Shown here piece after piece: positions 35,518 through 44,839 of a stretch of 64,000 bases of DNA (the stretch's first letter is position 1; each line of letters begins with the position of its first letter). The stretch covers positions 92,522,575 through 92,586,574 of the forward strand of contig CM056583.1 in the NCBI GenBank assembly GCA_029721435.1, given 5' to 3'. The stretch comes from Gymnothorax reevesii (taxonomy: Eukaryota; Chordata; Actinopteri; Anguilliformes; Muraenidae). Below the pieces are notes generated by a model. That model saw only the letters and a list, made by a program, of their open reading frames with translations, did no database searches and was not told the DNA's origin. A program made the translations under genes and the position numbers.

Positions 35518-38500
35518 TGTTGTGTTCTGTGGGTCTGTGTGTTTGGTTAGTCAATTTTAGGTTTTTATTATTTTGGTGATGTCGGTTTTTAGTCCATGTC
35601 TTAGTGTTTCACATTTCATTCCTCACCCGTGTTATTCCAGTCCACGTCTTACCCATGTACTGTCTTTGCTTTCTTCGCGGTCGCGTCATTGTTTGTAGCA
35701 GTTTTCCGTCTTAATTGATTGTGACACTATTTCGGGTGATTTAATGGATTCTGGGTTTCAGCTGTAAGACCTCACAAAAAAATACCAATGACGGAACATT
35801 GCAGCGAGGTGAAGGACTCACGTGTTCTTATTGACTCACTTTAATTCGACCGCTCTCCTGGCTGGTGTGAATCACAATATAATGGATCATTTTCACCGTC
35901 CAAGGACAGGGCATAGAAACACAACGGTTGCAATCAATCTGACTCCATTAAACAGTTAGCATACCAAATTTAGTTGTATCCTCGTAAAATATCTGACTCC
36001 AAATTAGAATTAGAATTGATAGTTTTGGAACAGCATGCACGAACTTCGGGGAGATTATCCCCGGACTCATAAATGAAAGCCTACGTCACTAAAATATATA
36101 CCCCCGGGTGTCAGTTTTATTCCCGCAGCTTAGGTTCGTCGGTAATACCAGCGGATTAGAAGTCAGCCATCACTGCAACAGCATCTTTTGGCTTGAATTA
36201 CAGCAAACCCAGATTTTATCCGCCCATGGGCTCCGTTTATATGAATTTTCAACAGATAACGGACGTTTCGTCTTATGGGTTGCTTTCAGGCTAAAAATCC
36301 CGGAGCCGGCAAATACGAATCCTTATGTTGGTAGATCCTGGCTGCCTATCTAACTTGATTAAAACTGATTCTCATCCCAAAGCCGCTGATCAGTCAGTCC
36401 TTAGTTGAGCATAACCCCTAAGTCTCCGGCGCAACGTAGCTACAAAGAATATACAAGAGTTAAGAGTCATACAGACCACACAGGCTAGAAGAGGAATAAC
36501 AATAGTTTAATTACCAGGTAGGCACAACTTGGATCAAACAAATCAACGCTAAGCCAGTTACCAGTTACATATAATTTAGAAGGATTTAGAATATTTTCAT
36601 ACCTGGAAAAGATGAATGGCCATGTGGAGCTAAAGTCGCCCCACGTCGTCGGGGAGAACTCAGATGCCATCCCCCTCCGCCTACCGAGATCCGCTGCTTA
36701 CGCACAGAGCCAGACGGGCGGGGCGAGGTGGAATGTGAGCTTCCCGCTTACCTTTCGAGCGTCAGATCACGTAAAGATGGAAGAGTAAAGAAGAGAAAAA
36801 AAGGATCTCGTACCTTTAAAGATTCCAAACCACACCTCCGAACAAGGTAGAGGCGGAATCAGAGATGCACTCGCGAAGGTGTTACCACCAGGGCAATTGC
36901 CCGCGCAAATTCAAACCAGCTTTTCAGGAGCTTTCCAAAAAGAGAGTGAAACATAATTTTAAGGGAAATGAAACATGTTCCACCCAACTCCTTGGACTCC
37001 CCCGAGAATAAAAATACCAAACATGATAGGAATATGTGCTAAAATGATGCAGTTGTCATGTAAAAGCTTTAACATGGAGTATTACAGTTCAATTGTGTTA
37101 TAAATATATAAGTGGTTCCTTTATCGGATATTGAACATAAACATATTATGAATATGACTGAGATTTAGATTGTTTTAAGCAGATTAATATAACTGGGCTT
37201 AAATTTCAATGGGACCAGTGATGGAACTCTGAGGAACGCTGGGCAGCCTGGACGTAATGGCTCCGGCTTCCTGCAGTGAACAGAACAAAGGAAGTTGGCA
37301 GTCAGGCAACAGAGCATCCAGGTTTTAAAAGCTGACTGCTGGCCTGAATGAGGCTAGATCAATAAAACACCCAAATTTTACACACGGAATGAGCATGTGT
37401 TCCAAGAATATGATTTTTGGCATATGTTTTGAGTAAAATAAAGCCAAATCAAACTTTCAGGTTCTACACAGCCTTCCTTCCTTTCTCGTTTACTAATTTC
37501 CCCTCGCTTTTCTATATTACGAACCCCTACTAACAGTTTATTATTTTCTAGAGTTTACTAACCAAACTAACATTGTATATTAGACTAACCTACTTACGAG
37601 CACCTGGGATTGTATAGCTGCACTTACTAATTGACTAATGATCTCTCAGCAGTCGCCCTGTTCTAGTCTCCGCCTCTTGCTTTTCTTTCACTGGCTTTGC
37701 TGTGTTTTCCTGCAGAACCTTCTGCATTTATCTTATCTGTCCTGTCTCTTTCTATACACTGAAATATTTATTTAGTTTATTTATCCCGTCTTTGGGATTG
37801 TCTTGTGATCCTCGTCTGTTTGTTAATGTTTATCTGTTTCATGTAATAAGGTTTCCCTTATGTTCCCCCCCTTGTTAATTATATTAAGTTCCATCACCTG
37901 TGTCTGTACGTGCCCCTGCCCTATAAAGATCCCCAGATTCTGCAGTCTTGCAGATCTGACTTCCCTTGCCTCACCACTCCTTGCCCCTGTGCACGTTCCC
38001 TCTGGTCCCCATTATCTTCTCTGTGTTCTCTATCAGCCTCATGACCCAGCCCAGCCTGCCCTGTCTGCCGTTTTCCGCTCCAGTCTGTCTGAGTCTGCCC
38101 CCCGCCTGCTGTTTCCAGAGCCTTCTCCCGCCAGCTGTGCCGTTCAGTCCTGTCCGCCCTGCCTGTTGTCTCCAAGCCCCCTGGTGCCCCCTGACGTCTC
38201 TCGAGCCCCTAGTGTTCCAGATGTCTCCCGAGCCCCAAGTATTCCAGTACTCTCCCGAGCCCCAAGATGTTCCTGTCGCCGCCCCAAGATGTTCCTGTTG
38301 ACCAAGTCTGCCCCCCCGCCCCTCCGATGTCTCTCCGCGGCTTTTCCTGCCAGCTGTGCTCTTCGAGCCAACCATCTGCCGGCTGTGCCCTTCTCGTCCT
38401 GTGCCTGCCCTCTTCCTGACGTCTCCAGCCTCCCCCAGTCCCGAGCTCCCTCTGCCCTTTGTTGCCCCTGTCTCGTCCGAGTTGCCCCGAGTCTGCCCCC

Positions 38501-38732
38501 TAGTGTTTCCAATAGTTTTCATTCCTGAGTTCTTCCCCTTTCAGTGCAGTAGCACGGTGTCTCTGTTGGCCAGAGTGCCCCGTTTTTTCCCCTTTCTAGT
38601 TTAGTTTATTTAATAAATTCTTTTGGATCCCCGCATTTGGCGTCTCTCCCCCTTGTCTCATTGTTCCAGTGTTTCCCGAGTCCAGTTCCGTGGTTTCCGA
38701 GTTCCTAGTGTTTTCTCTTCCCATGCATAACA
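35518..38732 (+). mobile_element. Solo LTR family B, itself interrupted
   Basis: It begins TGTTGTGTTCTGTGGG and ends CCCATGCATAACA, flanked by TATAT (35513-35517, 38733-38737). Without the family C insertion it is about 1.5 kb. It carries TATAAAG at 37922-37928 and AATAAA at 38612-38617, a correct LTR promoter/polyadenylation order for the plus strand. The parts 35518-35758 and 37469-37700 align with the minus-strand LTR at 47183-48219. The frames of 222 and 183 residues at 37860-38528 lie in its C-rich stretch on opposite strands and have no domains. Confidence 0.8.
35763..37468. mobile_element. LTR-like element C inside LTR family B
   Basis: It begins TGTAAGACCTCACAAAA and ends TTTCAGGTTCTACA, with TG...CA ends and a 4-bp duplication CAGC (35759-35762, 37469-37472). 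At 1706 bp it is long for a solo LTR. No open frame over 81 residues and no recognised domain was seen, so it may be a long LTR or an internally deleted element. Confidence 0.65.
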
Positions 38733-38785
38733 TATATAGATTATTAACTTACTAACGAGCACTCTAGTTTAATATGTAAAGTTGC

Positions 38786-39545
38786 ACCGCTACTAATTAA
38801 TGGAGAGAGACTTGATGTGGTGGAACAATTTAAGTATCTTGGTATAGTTTTTGATTCCAAACTTACATTTAAGGAGCATATTAAGAAAATCTCAAACATT
38901 ATCAAGTTCAACTTGGCTAATTTTCGTCATATAAGACCTTTTCTTACCACACAGTCAGCAAAAGCTTATATGCATGCAATGGTATTTTCTCACATAACAT
39001 ACTGTTTTACAACCTGGTCACATACTACTGCAAGCACGTTCAAACCCATCAAGTCTCTCTTCAAGAAGGCAGTAAAAATCTTTGACAAGAAACCTCTTAA
39101 TTTTCATTATTGTGATATCATAAGAAAACATAATATTTTTAACCTTGACAGTTACCAAATTTTTGAAGATGCCTGTCTTGTTTTTAAAGTTTTAAATGGA
39201 CTTGCCCCATCTCCGTTAAGTAATTTTATTCATAAAAAATGCAATAACAACCAGAGCACAAACTAGGGGAGACTGCTATATGCCTCGGCGCAGAACTAAA
39301 TTTAGTCAAGCGGTGGTGTCCGTCAGAGGTGCACAATCCTGGAACAATATACCAGTACATATCAGAAACTGTGACAGCTATGTAACCTTTAAAAAAGAGC
39401 TTAAACATTGGTTAAAATCATACCAGTTATGCATGCATGTATAATATCTGTATATTATCTGTTTATTCCTATGCCCAAACCCGGGGGCATCCCGTTCACT
39501 CCGAATTTTAACTACAATATACATGGTTGTGTTAATTATAATGTT
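38786..39545 (+). mobile_element. Rex/L2-like LINE 3' fragment inside LTR family A
   Basis: Compared with the intact LTR copy at 59424-60565, about 200 bp around the insertion site are missing and this LINE piece stands in their place. It contains a reverse transcriptase C-terminal frame and a short 3' region. Confidence 0.6.
38790..39440 (+). pseudogene. LINE reverse transcriptase C-terminal domain
   Basis: The frame reads NGERLDVVEQFKYLGIVFDS, then KEHIKKISNIIKFNLANFRH, FSHITYCFTTWSHTT and SLFKKAVKIFDKKPL. After a stop at 39264 it continues in another frame with RRRTKFSQAVVSVRGAQSWN and FKKELKHWLKSYQL. FKYLG and the ITYC...W block are conserved in many fish LINEs. It lacks the catalytic palm and is non-functional. 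It is a different family from the LINE at 13690. Confidence 0.75.
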
Positions 39546-40089
39546 GTGAATGTGTCTTGTGTGTAACAATACTGGTGTTTTCGTGGTTAGGATTTCCCTC
39601 ATGTGATTCTCCCATTGTAATTAGTCTGATCCAGCTCACCTGTTCCCTGTGTAGCATGTGACTTCCCTCCCGTCTATTTAAGAGTCCTCACTGCAGTGCC
39701 GACTTTGTCAGAATGTTGATCAATATTTCTTTGTGCAGAGTGTCTTGTATGCTACTGAGTATTGTTTTCCTTCAACTGGTTTGTTTGACTTCGATTCTTG
39801 CCATTGCCCTTTTTGTATTGTTTTGTCTATTTGGATTTCAACGCATTTTTGTATGACCACGATTTCTGTCTTTGGATGCCCTGTGTATGACCCATGGCTT
39901 TGTTCACTGACTATGACTTTTTGCCTCCCGTCTATGTACCTTTGCTCATCTGTTTTTTCTCGTTCTGACCCCTGCCTTGCTTGGCAATTCTTGTGGTTTT
40001 TTTGGCTTTGAACCGGACCTAATTAAAGGCAAACATTTTTTTTTTTTGCTTTCCCTCTCTCGCGTGTGGTTCCTGATAACACTGTCACA

Positions 40090-40131
40090 ACTGCATTTAC
40101 TATGCGCAACAGCTATTTAACACAAACTCTG
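40090..40131 (+). repeat. Minisatellite, about 47-bp unit, middle part
   Basis: One unit (ACTGCATTTACTATGCGCAA, then AGCTATTTAACACAAACTCTG) lies between the two large insertions. It contains the right ACTGC duplication of LTR A and the left CTCTG duplication of G2. Confidence 0.85.
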
Positions 40132-40178
40132 TGTCAACCCCCACTTCTGGGCTGAGAGTCCGTAGGCCTCAAAATGAT
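40132..40178 (-). repeat. Remnant of the G2 3' LTR end
   Basis: The first 47 bp, from TGTCAACCCCCACTTC to CCTCAAAATGAT, are identical to 43955-44001, the end of the 5' LTR. On the minus strand the reverse transcriptase frame runs directly into it. Confidence 0.85.
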
Positions 40179-41141
40179 AAACCTGGCGCTTAGTGTGAGG
40201 TCTTGGACTTTTTAAAATGGCTTCCACTTTATCAACTTTTGGTCGAATTTGTCCACTCCCCAGTTTGTATCCAAGATACTTCACTTCCTGTTGTGCCCAT
40301 ACACACTTTTTGACATTCAGGGTGAGCCCTGCCTGGTTAATCCTGTTCAAGACATCTCTGAGGAGGTGAAGGTGGTCGTCCAAGGTCCTGCTGTAGACTA
40401 CTATGTCATCCAGATAAGCAGCAGTGTATTACTCTCCACCTACAAGTACCTGATCCATTAAGCGCTGGAAAGTTGCTGGTGCTCCATGAAGGCCAAAAGG
40501 CATCACTGTAAATTGTTGTAATCTTTGGGGTGACCGGAAAGCAGTGTACTCCCTGGACTTCTTGTCCAAGGGCACCTGCCAATAACCCTTACATAAGTCA
40601 AGGGTGGTGATATATTGAGCATGGCCAATCTTCTCCACTAAGTCATCAATGCGCGGCACGGGATATGCATCAAACTGAGATACTCCGTTGACCTTTCCGA
40701 AGTACATACCCGCAGCGAGCCATCTTTCTTGGGAACAATGACCATAGGACTGCTTCATTCACTGTTTGATGTATCAGTGATGCCAAAGTCCATCATGGTG
40801 TCTATCTCCTTCTCCAGCGCTACTCGTAGACTCTCTGGAACTCGATAAGGCCGCTGGCGGATTGGTGAACTGTCCTTCAGATGGATTGTGTGCTGAATAA
40901 AATCCGTTCTGCCTGGTTTCTCCTGGAACAAGGTTGGAATACTATCAAAAATTTGCTGGAGGTTCTTCTGCTTCTGGGGTGTCAGATGCTTCACATCGGC
41001 CTCTTGGGATGCTTGTTGTTGCCAGACATGCGGGTCACTCACCAGCTCGTCATCTTCCTCCCCCACTTGGCGTACCAGCAGAGTTTGTACTGTAGGGACC
41101 TCTCTCTCCCTCCAGTCTTTGAGGAGATTCACATGGTACAC
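40179..41141 (-). pseudogene. G2 reverse transcriptase
   Basis: Frames in order on the minus strand: HLKDSSPIRQRPYRVPESLR with VALEKEIDTMMDFGI (lead-in and start of the fingers), GVSQFDAYPVPRIDDLVEKI, TTLDLCKGYWQVPLDKKSRE, FTVMPFGLHGAPATFQRLMD, YLDD as the catalytic pair (about 40405-40416), and QQEVKYLGYKLGSGQIRP of the connection. A frame change near 40757 and a TAA just before YTAAYLDD interrupt it. It ends at HTKRQVY, where the deletion joins it to LTR sequence. The family's RNase H should follow but is absent. Confidence 0.85.
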
Positions 41142-42137
41142 CTGCCGGTCCTTGCCTTTATCTGGGTGTAAGACTTCATATGTTACTGGTCCTAGCCGTC
41201 AAACCACCTCATAGGGCCCTTGCCACTTTGCCAGCAGCTTATTAGTCGAAGTAGGTAAAAGCAATAAAACCTTTTGCCCCGGCTCGGCGAGACCGCCGGT
41301 CGTACCATAGTTTCTGATTCTTTTGGGCCTGCAGTAGGTTTTCCTGGGCTCCACTCCGATACTGCTCCAGTCGGTCCCTCATCTGCAGTACGTATCCTTT
41401 GACACCCTCTGTGGATGGTGCCGGAGACTTCTGTTCCCACCTACTTTTCAGCAGGTCAAGGGGCCCCTGGACTGTCCGCCCATACAGGAGTTCAAATGGG
41501 GAAAATCCAGTTGATGCTTGGGGCACTTCACGGTACGCAAAGAGCAGAAAAGGTAGCCACTTATCCCAATCTTTCCCCGTATCAGAGACGAACTTACGAA
41601 GCATGGTTTTCAGGGTTTTATTAAACCTCTCCACTAGTCCGTCTGTCTGTGGGTGGTAGGGCGTTGTTCGAATGCCCGTGATTCCCAGCTGTTGGTGAAA
41701 CTGCTTCATTAGTCTGGAAGTAAAATTAGTCCCCTGATCAGTGAGAATAGCTGTACTAAGGCAAATATCACCTTAGTGGTGCTGGTGGATCGGAGGGGGA
41801 ATGCCTCAGGGAATCTCGTTGCATAGTCACATAACACCAATATATATTGAAAGCCCGAACTACTTTTTTCCAGTGGACCCACAATATCCATCGAAATCCT
41901 CTTGAATGGAACAGTGGTGATTGGCAGAGGGATAAGGGGAGCTCTGTCAGCTCTCCGTATAGCACTTGTTTTTTGGCACTGTGGACAGGTTTGACAATAA
42001 TTACCTTCATCTTTGTATTTAGATGGCCAGAAAAAATGAGAACTGACCCGATGGTAAGTGTTGTCTTGTCCTAGATGTCCGGGCCATGGAATGGTGTGTG
42101 CCAGATGTAGCACTAACGAACGACACTGACTAGGCAC
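41142..42137 (-). pseudogene. G2 integrase
   Basis: The N-terminal zinc domain shows PWPGHLGQDNTYHRV, FFWPSKYK and CQTCPQCQKTSA. The core has ISMDIVGPL with the first aspartate and LCDYATRFPEAFPL. After a frame break near 41710 comes LTDQGTNF with the second aspartate, then TPYHPQTDGLVERFNKTLK with the glutamate. The C-terminal part has QKLWYDRRSR, LLPTSTNKLLAKWQGPYEVV with a stop, and VYHVNLLKDW. A short deletion of roughly nine codons seems to lie just before LTDQG. It is encoded upstream of the reverse transcriptase. Confidence 0.85.
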
Positions 42138-42417
42138 AACAAGACGCTTCCCTTTTAGGACCCTCTACATACAGAATTTCCCCTTCCAGAAGAACCCTAC
42201 CCCCACCTGCCAGGTCAGCCTTCACCCCTGATTCGGCCTTTTTAAACAATGGGACTAATGTGGGGCCAGCTCTTTGGAGCGCTGCAATATCTGTAGGCAC
42301 CTACCACTGAGTCGGTGGCAGGCCAGACATTTTTAGGTCAGGGGGTGGTGTACCTAACTTCTTTTCTAGACGCCGTTGGCGCCTAGATATTTTTTGCCCC
42401 GTTCCACCCCCTTGGAA
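42138..42417 (-). pseudogene. G2 protease-integrase linker, degraded
   Basis: The minus strand reads retroelement-like text in short pieces with stops. Nothing specific beyond its position between protease and integrase. Confidence 0.4.
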
Positions 42418-42924
42418 TTAGCTCGGACAAAAATTTGCAAATGGCAGTGCCTCTGCGGCCTGAGACCTTGTCACCACCGGACAACATTGCTCTGCCCAGG
42501 GCTCTTGTTGTATCACATCATAAATTAATTGAAAATCTGTTGCCAACACCAAATCATGCGGCAGGTGATCAACCACTACAAACTTCAATAAGAACACTTG
42601 GTTTTTGTGCTCAACCGTAACCTCAGTTATAGGGTATTTTTTTACATCACCATGTACACATTGAACAGGGATAGATCCAGCATAGTCCACATTTAAATCA
42701 TTCACAAGGTACCTCTTGATGAGAGATACCAAACTCCCAGTGTCAATGAGGGCTTCCACAATCTGTCCGTTCACCATTGCAGGGCACTTAATACAGTCCT
42801 GTACCACAGCACAGCTCCCCTCCCCCACATCATTAACCCTTGGCACATAGCATAACCCAGTCAATTTGGCCTTGCGTGCTGGACAAACAGAAGCTTTATG
42901 ACCAGTTGTTGACAATAAAAACAA
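42418..42924 (-). pseudogene. G2 zinc knuckle end and aspartic protease
   Basis: The frame starts with the second half of the CCHC knuckle (TGHKASVCPARKAKL). The retroviral-type protease follows: MVNGQIVEALIDTGSLVSLI with the catalytic DTG, and LPHDLVLATDFQLIYDVI, which corresponds to the family's ILGxD block. It overlaps the gag frame at 42861-43424 by 64 bases in another frame. One missing base inside the zinc knuckle accounts for the shift. Confidence 0.8.
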
Positions 42925-43560
42925 ACTATTTTGTCACCACCATAGTCCCGCTTCCCCTTTACCTCCTCTAGAGTGTCACAAGGCGCTACAGAGTTACCTT
43001 TTGAGTCCTTCAGGGTCTTGGGTACCTGATGCTGGAACCGAGGCTGTGTCCTCCGCGCGTCCAAGTATTGTTGTGCTAGCTTTGCGGCCTCCAGACCACT
43101 GGTGGGCTCATGCTCCCGAACCCATGTTCTGCTGTCCCCTGGGAGCACCCTGAGCAGCTGCTCCAGAATTATTTGTTCTCCGATGTCCTCCTTACTCCGC
43201 TGTTCCGGTTTCATCCAGCGGCGAAACAACCCCTTCATTCGATAATATGTTTCCTTTGGGATCTCCCCCGTGGGAATAGTACTGGCCCTGAATTGCATCC
43301 GATAAGTTTCTGAAGAGATGTCAAATTTTGCGAAGAGTGCTTCTCTCAAAGCTGGATAGCTGTCAGCCAGGTCTTTATCCATGGCGTTATATGCTTCCAA
43401 AGCTTTCCCCATCAGCAGGGGCACCAGACGACTCCTCTGTCCAGCCCCAAGTCTTTGCTAACCGTTCAAAACGAAGCAGATAGTTTTCGATGTCTTCCCC
43501 AGCTTGATACGGCATCATCTTTGGCTCCTTGCGATAGGGGGCGGCATTGGCTGACTGCCT
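42861..43560 (-). pseudogene. G2 gag capsid with SCAN-like domain and zinc knuckle
   Basis: Upstream of the 187-residue frame (43424-42861) the minus strand encodes MMPYQAGEDIENYLLRFERL in a different frame. The frame itself reads MGKALEAYNAMDKDLADSYP, then SSETYRMQFR, KETYYRMKGLFRRWMKPEQR, EQIILEQLLRVLPGDSRTWV and REHEPTSGLEAAKLAQQYLD. This matches the SCAN domain pattern (xxFRxF...LRELCxxWLxPE...EQILELLVLEQFLxxLP...WVxxxxPxSGEEA). It ends in the first half of a zinc knuckle, CFYC. SCAN dimerisation domains of tetrapod zinc-finger proteins are known to derive from such gag genes. Confidence 0.8.
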
Positions 43561-43667
43561 ACTCTCTTCTGGGATTCCCAGGGAAGGTGGTTCCTGCTGC
43601 TGACTTGTAGGGGCCCTCCTTGGTCCTGGTGTTGGCAGCTCCTAGCGAGGACGACCCTGGAGAGTGC

Positions 43668-43934
43668 TCACATTGCTGGTGGGGGAGGGTTGGATGACGC
43701 CATCATCAGGTCCTTCCAACCCCTGATTTCTTGCATCAAGCCCTCCTCCCTCTCCTTTTGAGCCGACATGAACTCACAAAACAACGCCACCAGCTCCCCC
43801 TGCTGCTGCCCTTCTCGTGGTTCCTCACGGTCCTCCTCCCACTCTTCATCGGACTCGCTCTTATGGAGCCGTGCTGTACCAGCACGTGCCCCAGCACTCC
43901 GTCTTGAACGGGTAACCATCCGGCGACTCGCCAT
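43668..43934 (-). pseudogene. G2 gag N-terminal part
   Basis: The likely ATG lies at 43934-43932, overlapping the primer site. It reads MASRRMVTRSRRSAGARAGT, an acidic stretch SESDEEWEEDREEPREG, and LVALFCEFMSAQKEREEGLM as a probable coiled coil. The frame closes after PPPPAM. The capsid continues in other frames from about 43560. Confidence 0.65.
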
Positions 43935-43950
43935 CCCACTTCTGACACCA
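43932..43950 (-). promoter_or_regulatory. Primer-binding site of G2
   Basis: The minus strand reads TGGTGTCAGAAGTGGGATG, 4 bases after the LTR end. This fits the complement of a vertebrate tRNA-Leu 3' end (CCCACTTCTGACA plus CCA, from memory). Confidence 0.65.
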
Positions 43951-44540
43951 TATATGTCAACCCCCACTTCTGGGCTGAGAGTCCGTAGGCCTCAAAATGA
44001 TTTTTCAAAAAAATGATGGCGCAGTCGCAGATAGCACTTTGGTGCAAAAAGGTGATTTATTCTGGTTACCCACTTAACCCACAACAGACTGTCACATACA
44101 CAAAAGAAAAAAAATGTCACAATTCAAACAAATGTTTCACATTTAACTGGGTAGGCCAGTACCGCCACCTACACCGTGGCCCAAGCCAACCCAGACTCTC
44201 CTGGTTACTCGAACCAGAACCCCTCTTCAACGGAAAGCCCCTCCCTTAACGGGCAATACCAACATAACATAAATACAATCATTTGATCTGGCATGATAAA
44301 ACATTTCCCTTGCTTCCCATCATTGGACCACAATTTTGGCTTTGTATAATAATAACCTTTTAAAACTTTTACAAGTGTCCCCCTTTTTATATTTAAGGCG
44401 TTCTATTAATGCATCCACCCCCACACATGGTTGCTCCCATAGGCGTGCACAGATAGACGCTAGGTGGTGCTACAGCACTTGCCTCTTTGCCCTTTATCAA
44501 TGAAAGTGCCCTTTTGAAACTTGGTTTTTTTTTTTAAAGT

Positions 44541-44565
44541 ATTATTATTATTATTATTATTATTA
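44541..44565. repeat. (ATT)n microsatellite
   Basis: Eight ATT repeats inside the hAT element. Confidence 0.95.
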
Positions 44566-44721
44566 ACACTATAGTGGGGCCAATGTTGAAATGATCTTTT
44601 ACAAAAGCTGTCTGATTAAAAACTACTGAAAAAAATGCCCCGAAATGGGCCACCTCCTCACAAGCTTCCGACCTCTCTTCCTTTGTCATGTGAACACGCG
44701 CGCAGTGCATATAGATCCGCT

Positions 44722-44839
44722 CACAGAGATATAGGAAAACTAGAGTGGACGCCGCGTGGGCTGGGCCAAAGCGCTGGCGGCAGTAAAGCCGCCTCGGAAG
44801 TGACAGGATTGTCCACTCTAGTTTTCTTATATCTCTGTG
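44722..44839. mobile_element. Small hairpin MITE nested in the hAT element
   Basis: CACAGAGATATAGGAAAACT with AGAGTGGAC at the left is repeated as GTCCACTCTAGTTTTCTTAT with ATCTCTGTG at the right: about 29 bp of inverted repeat with one mismatch, around a GC-rich loop. Confidence 0.75.

Larger units (their letters stand above)
35213..40089 (+). mobile_element. LTR family A copy 1, split by nested insertions
   Basis: It begins TGTCGTGGTTATGG and ends AACACTGTCACA, flanked by a perfect 5-bp duplication ACTGC (35208-35212, 40090-40094) inside the 47-bp minisatellite. The outer parts 35213-35517, 38733-38785 and 39546-40089 align with the LTR copy at 59424-60565. The rest is a nested LTR (35518-38732) and a LINE piece (38786-39545). 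No gag or pol of its own is present, so it is best read as a solo LTR. Confidence 0.8.

Noticed and set aside
37860..38528. 222-residue plus-strand and 183-residue minus-strand frames, proline/serine- and glycine/arginine-rich
   Set aside because: They overlap on opposite strands of a C-rich stretch inside LTR family B, between its TATA box and polyadenylation signal. No domains.
42861..42924. Gag-protease frame overlap as a programmed ribosomal frameshift
   Set aside because: The shift falls inside the zinc knuckle itself and is explained by one missing base; no slippery site with a downstream structure was evident.
44427..44429. An alternative G2 LTR end at CCACACA near 44427
   Set aside because: It gives no target duplication. 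The hAT insertion and the CTCTG duplication place the true end at 46536.
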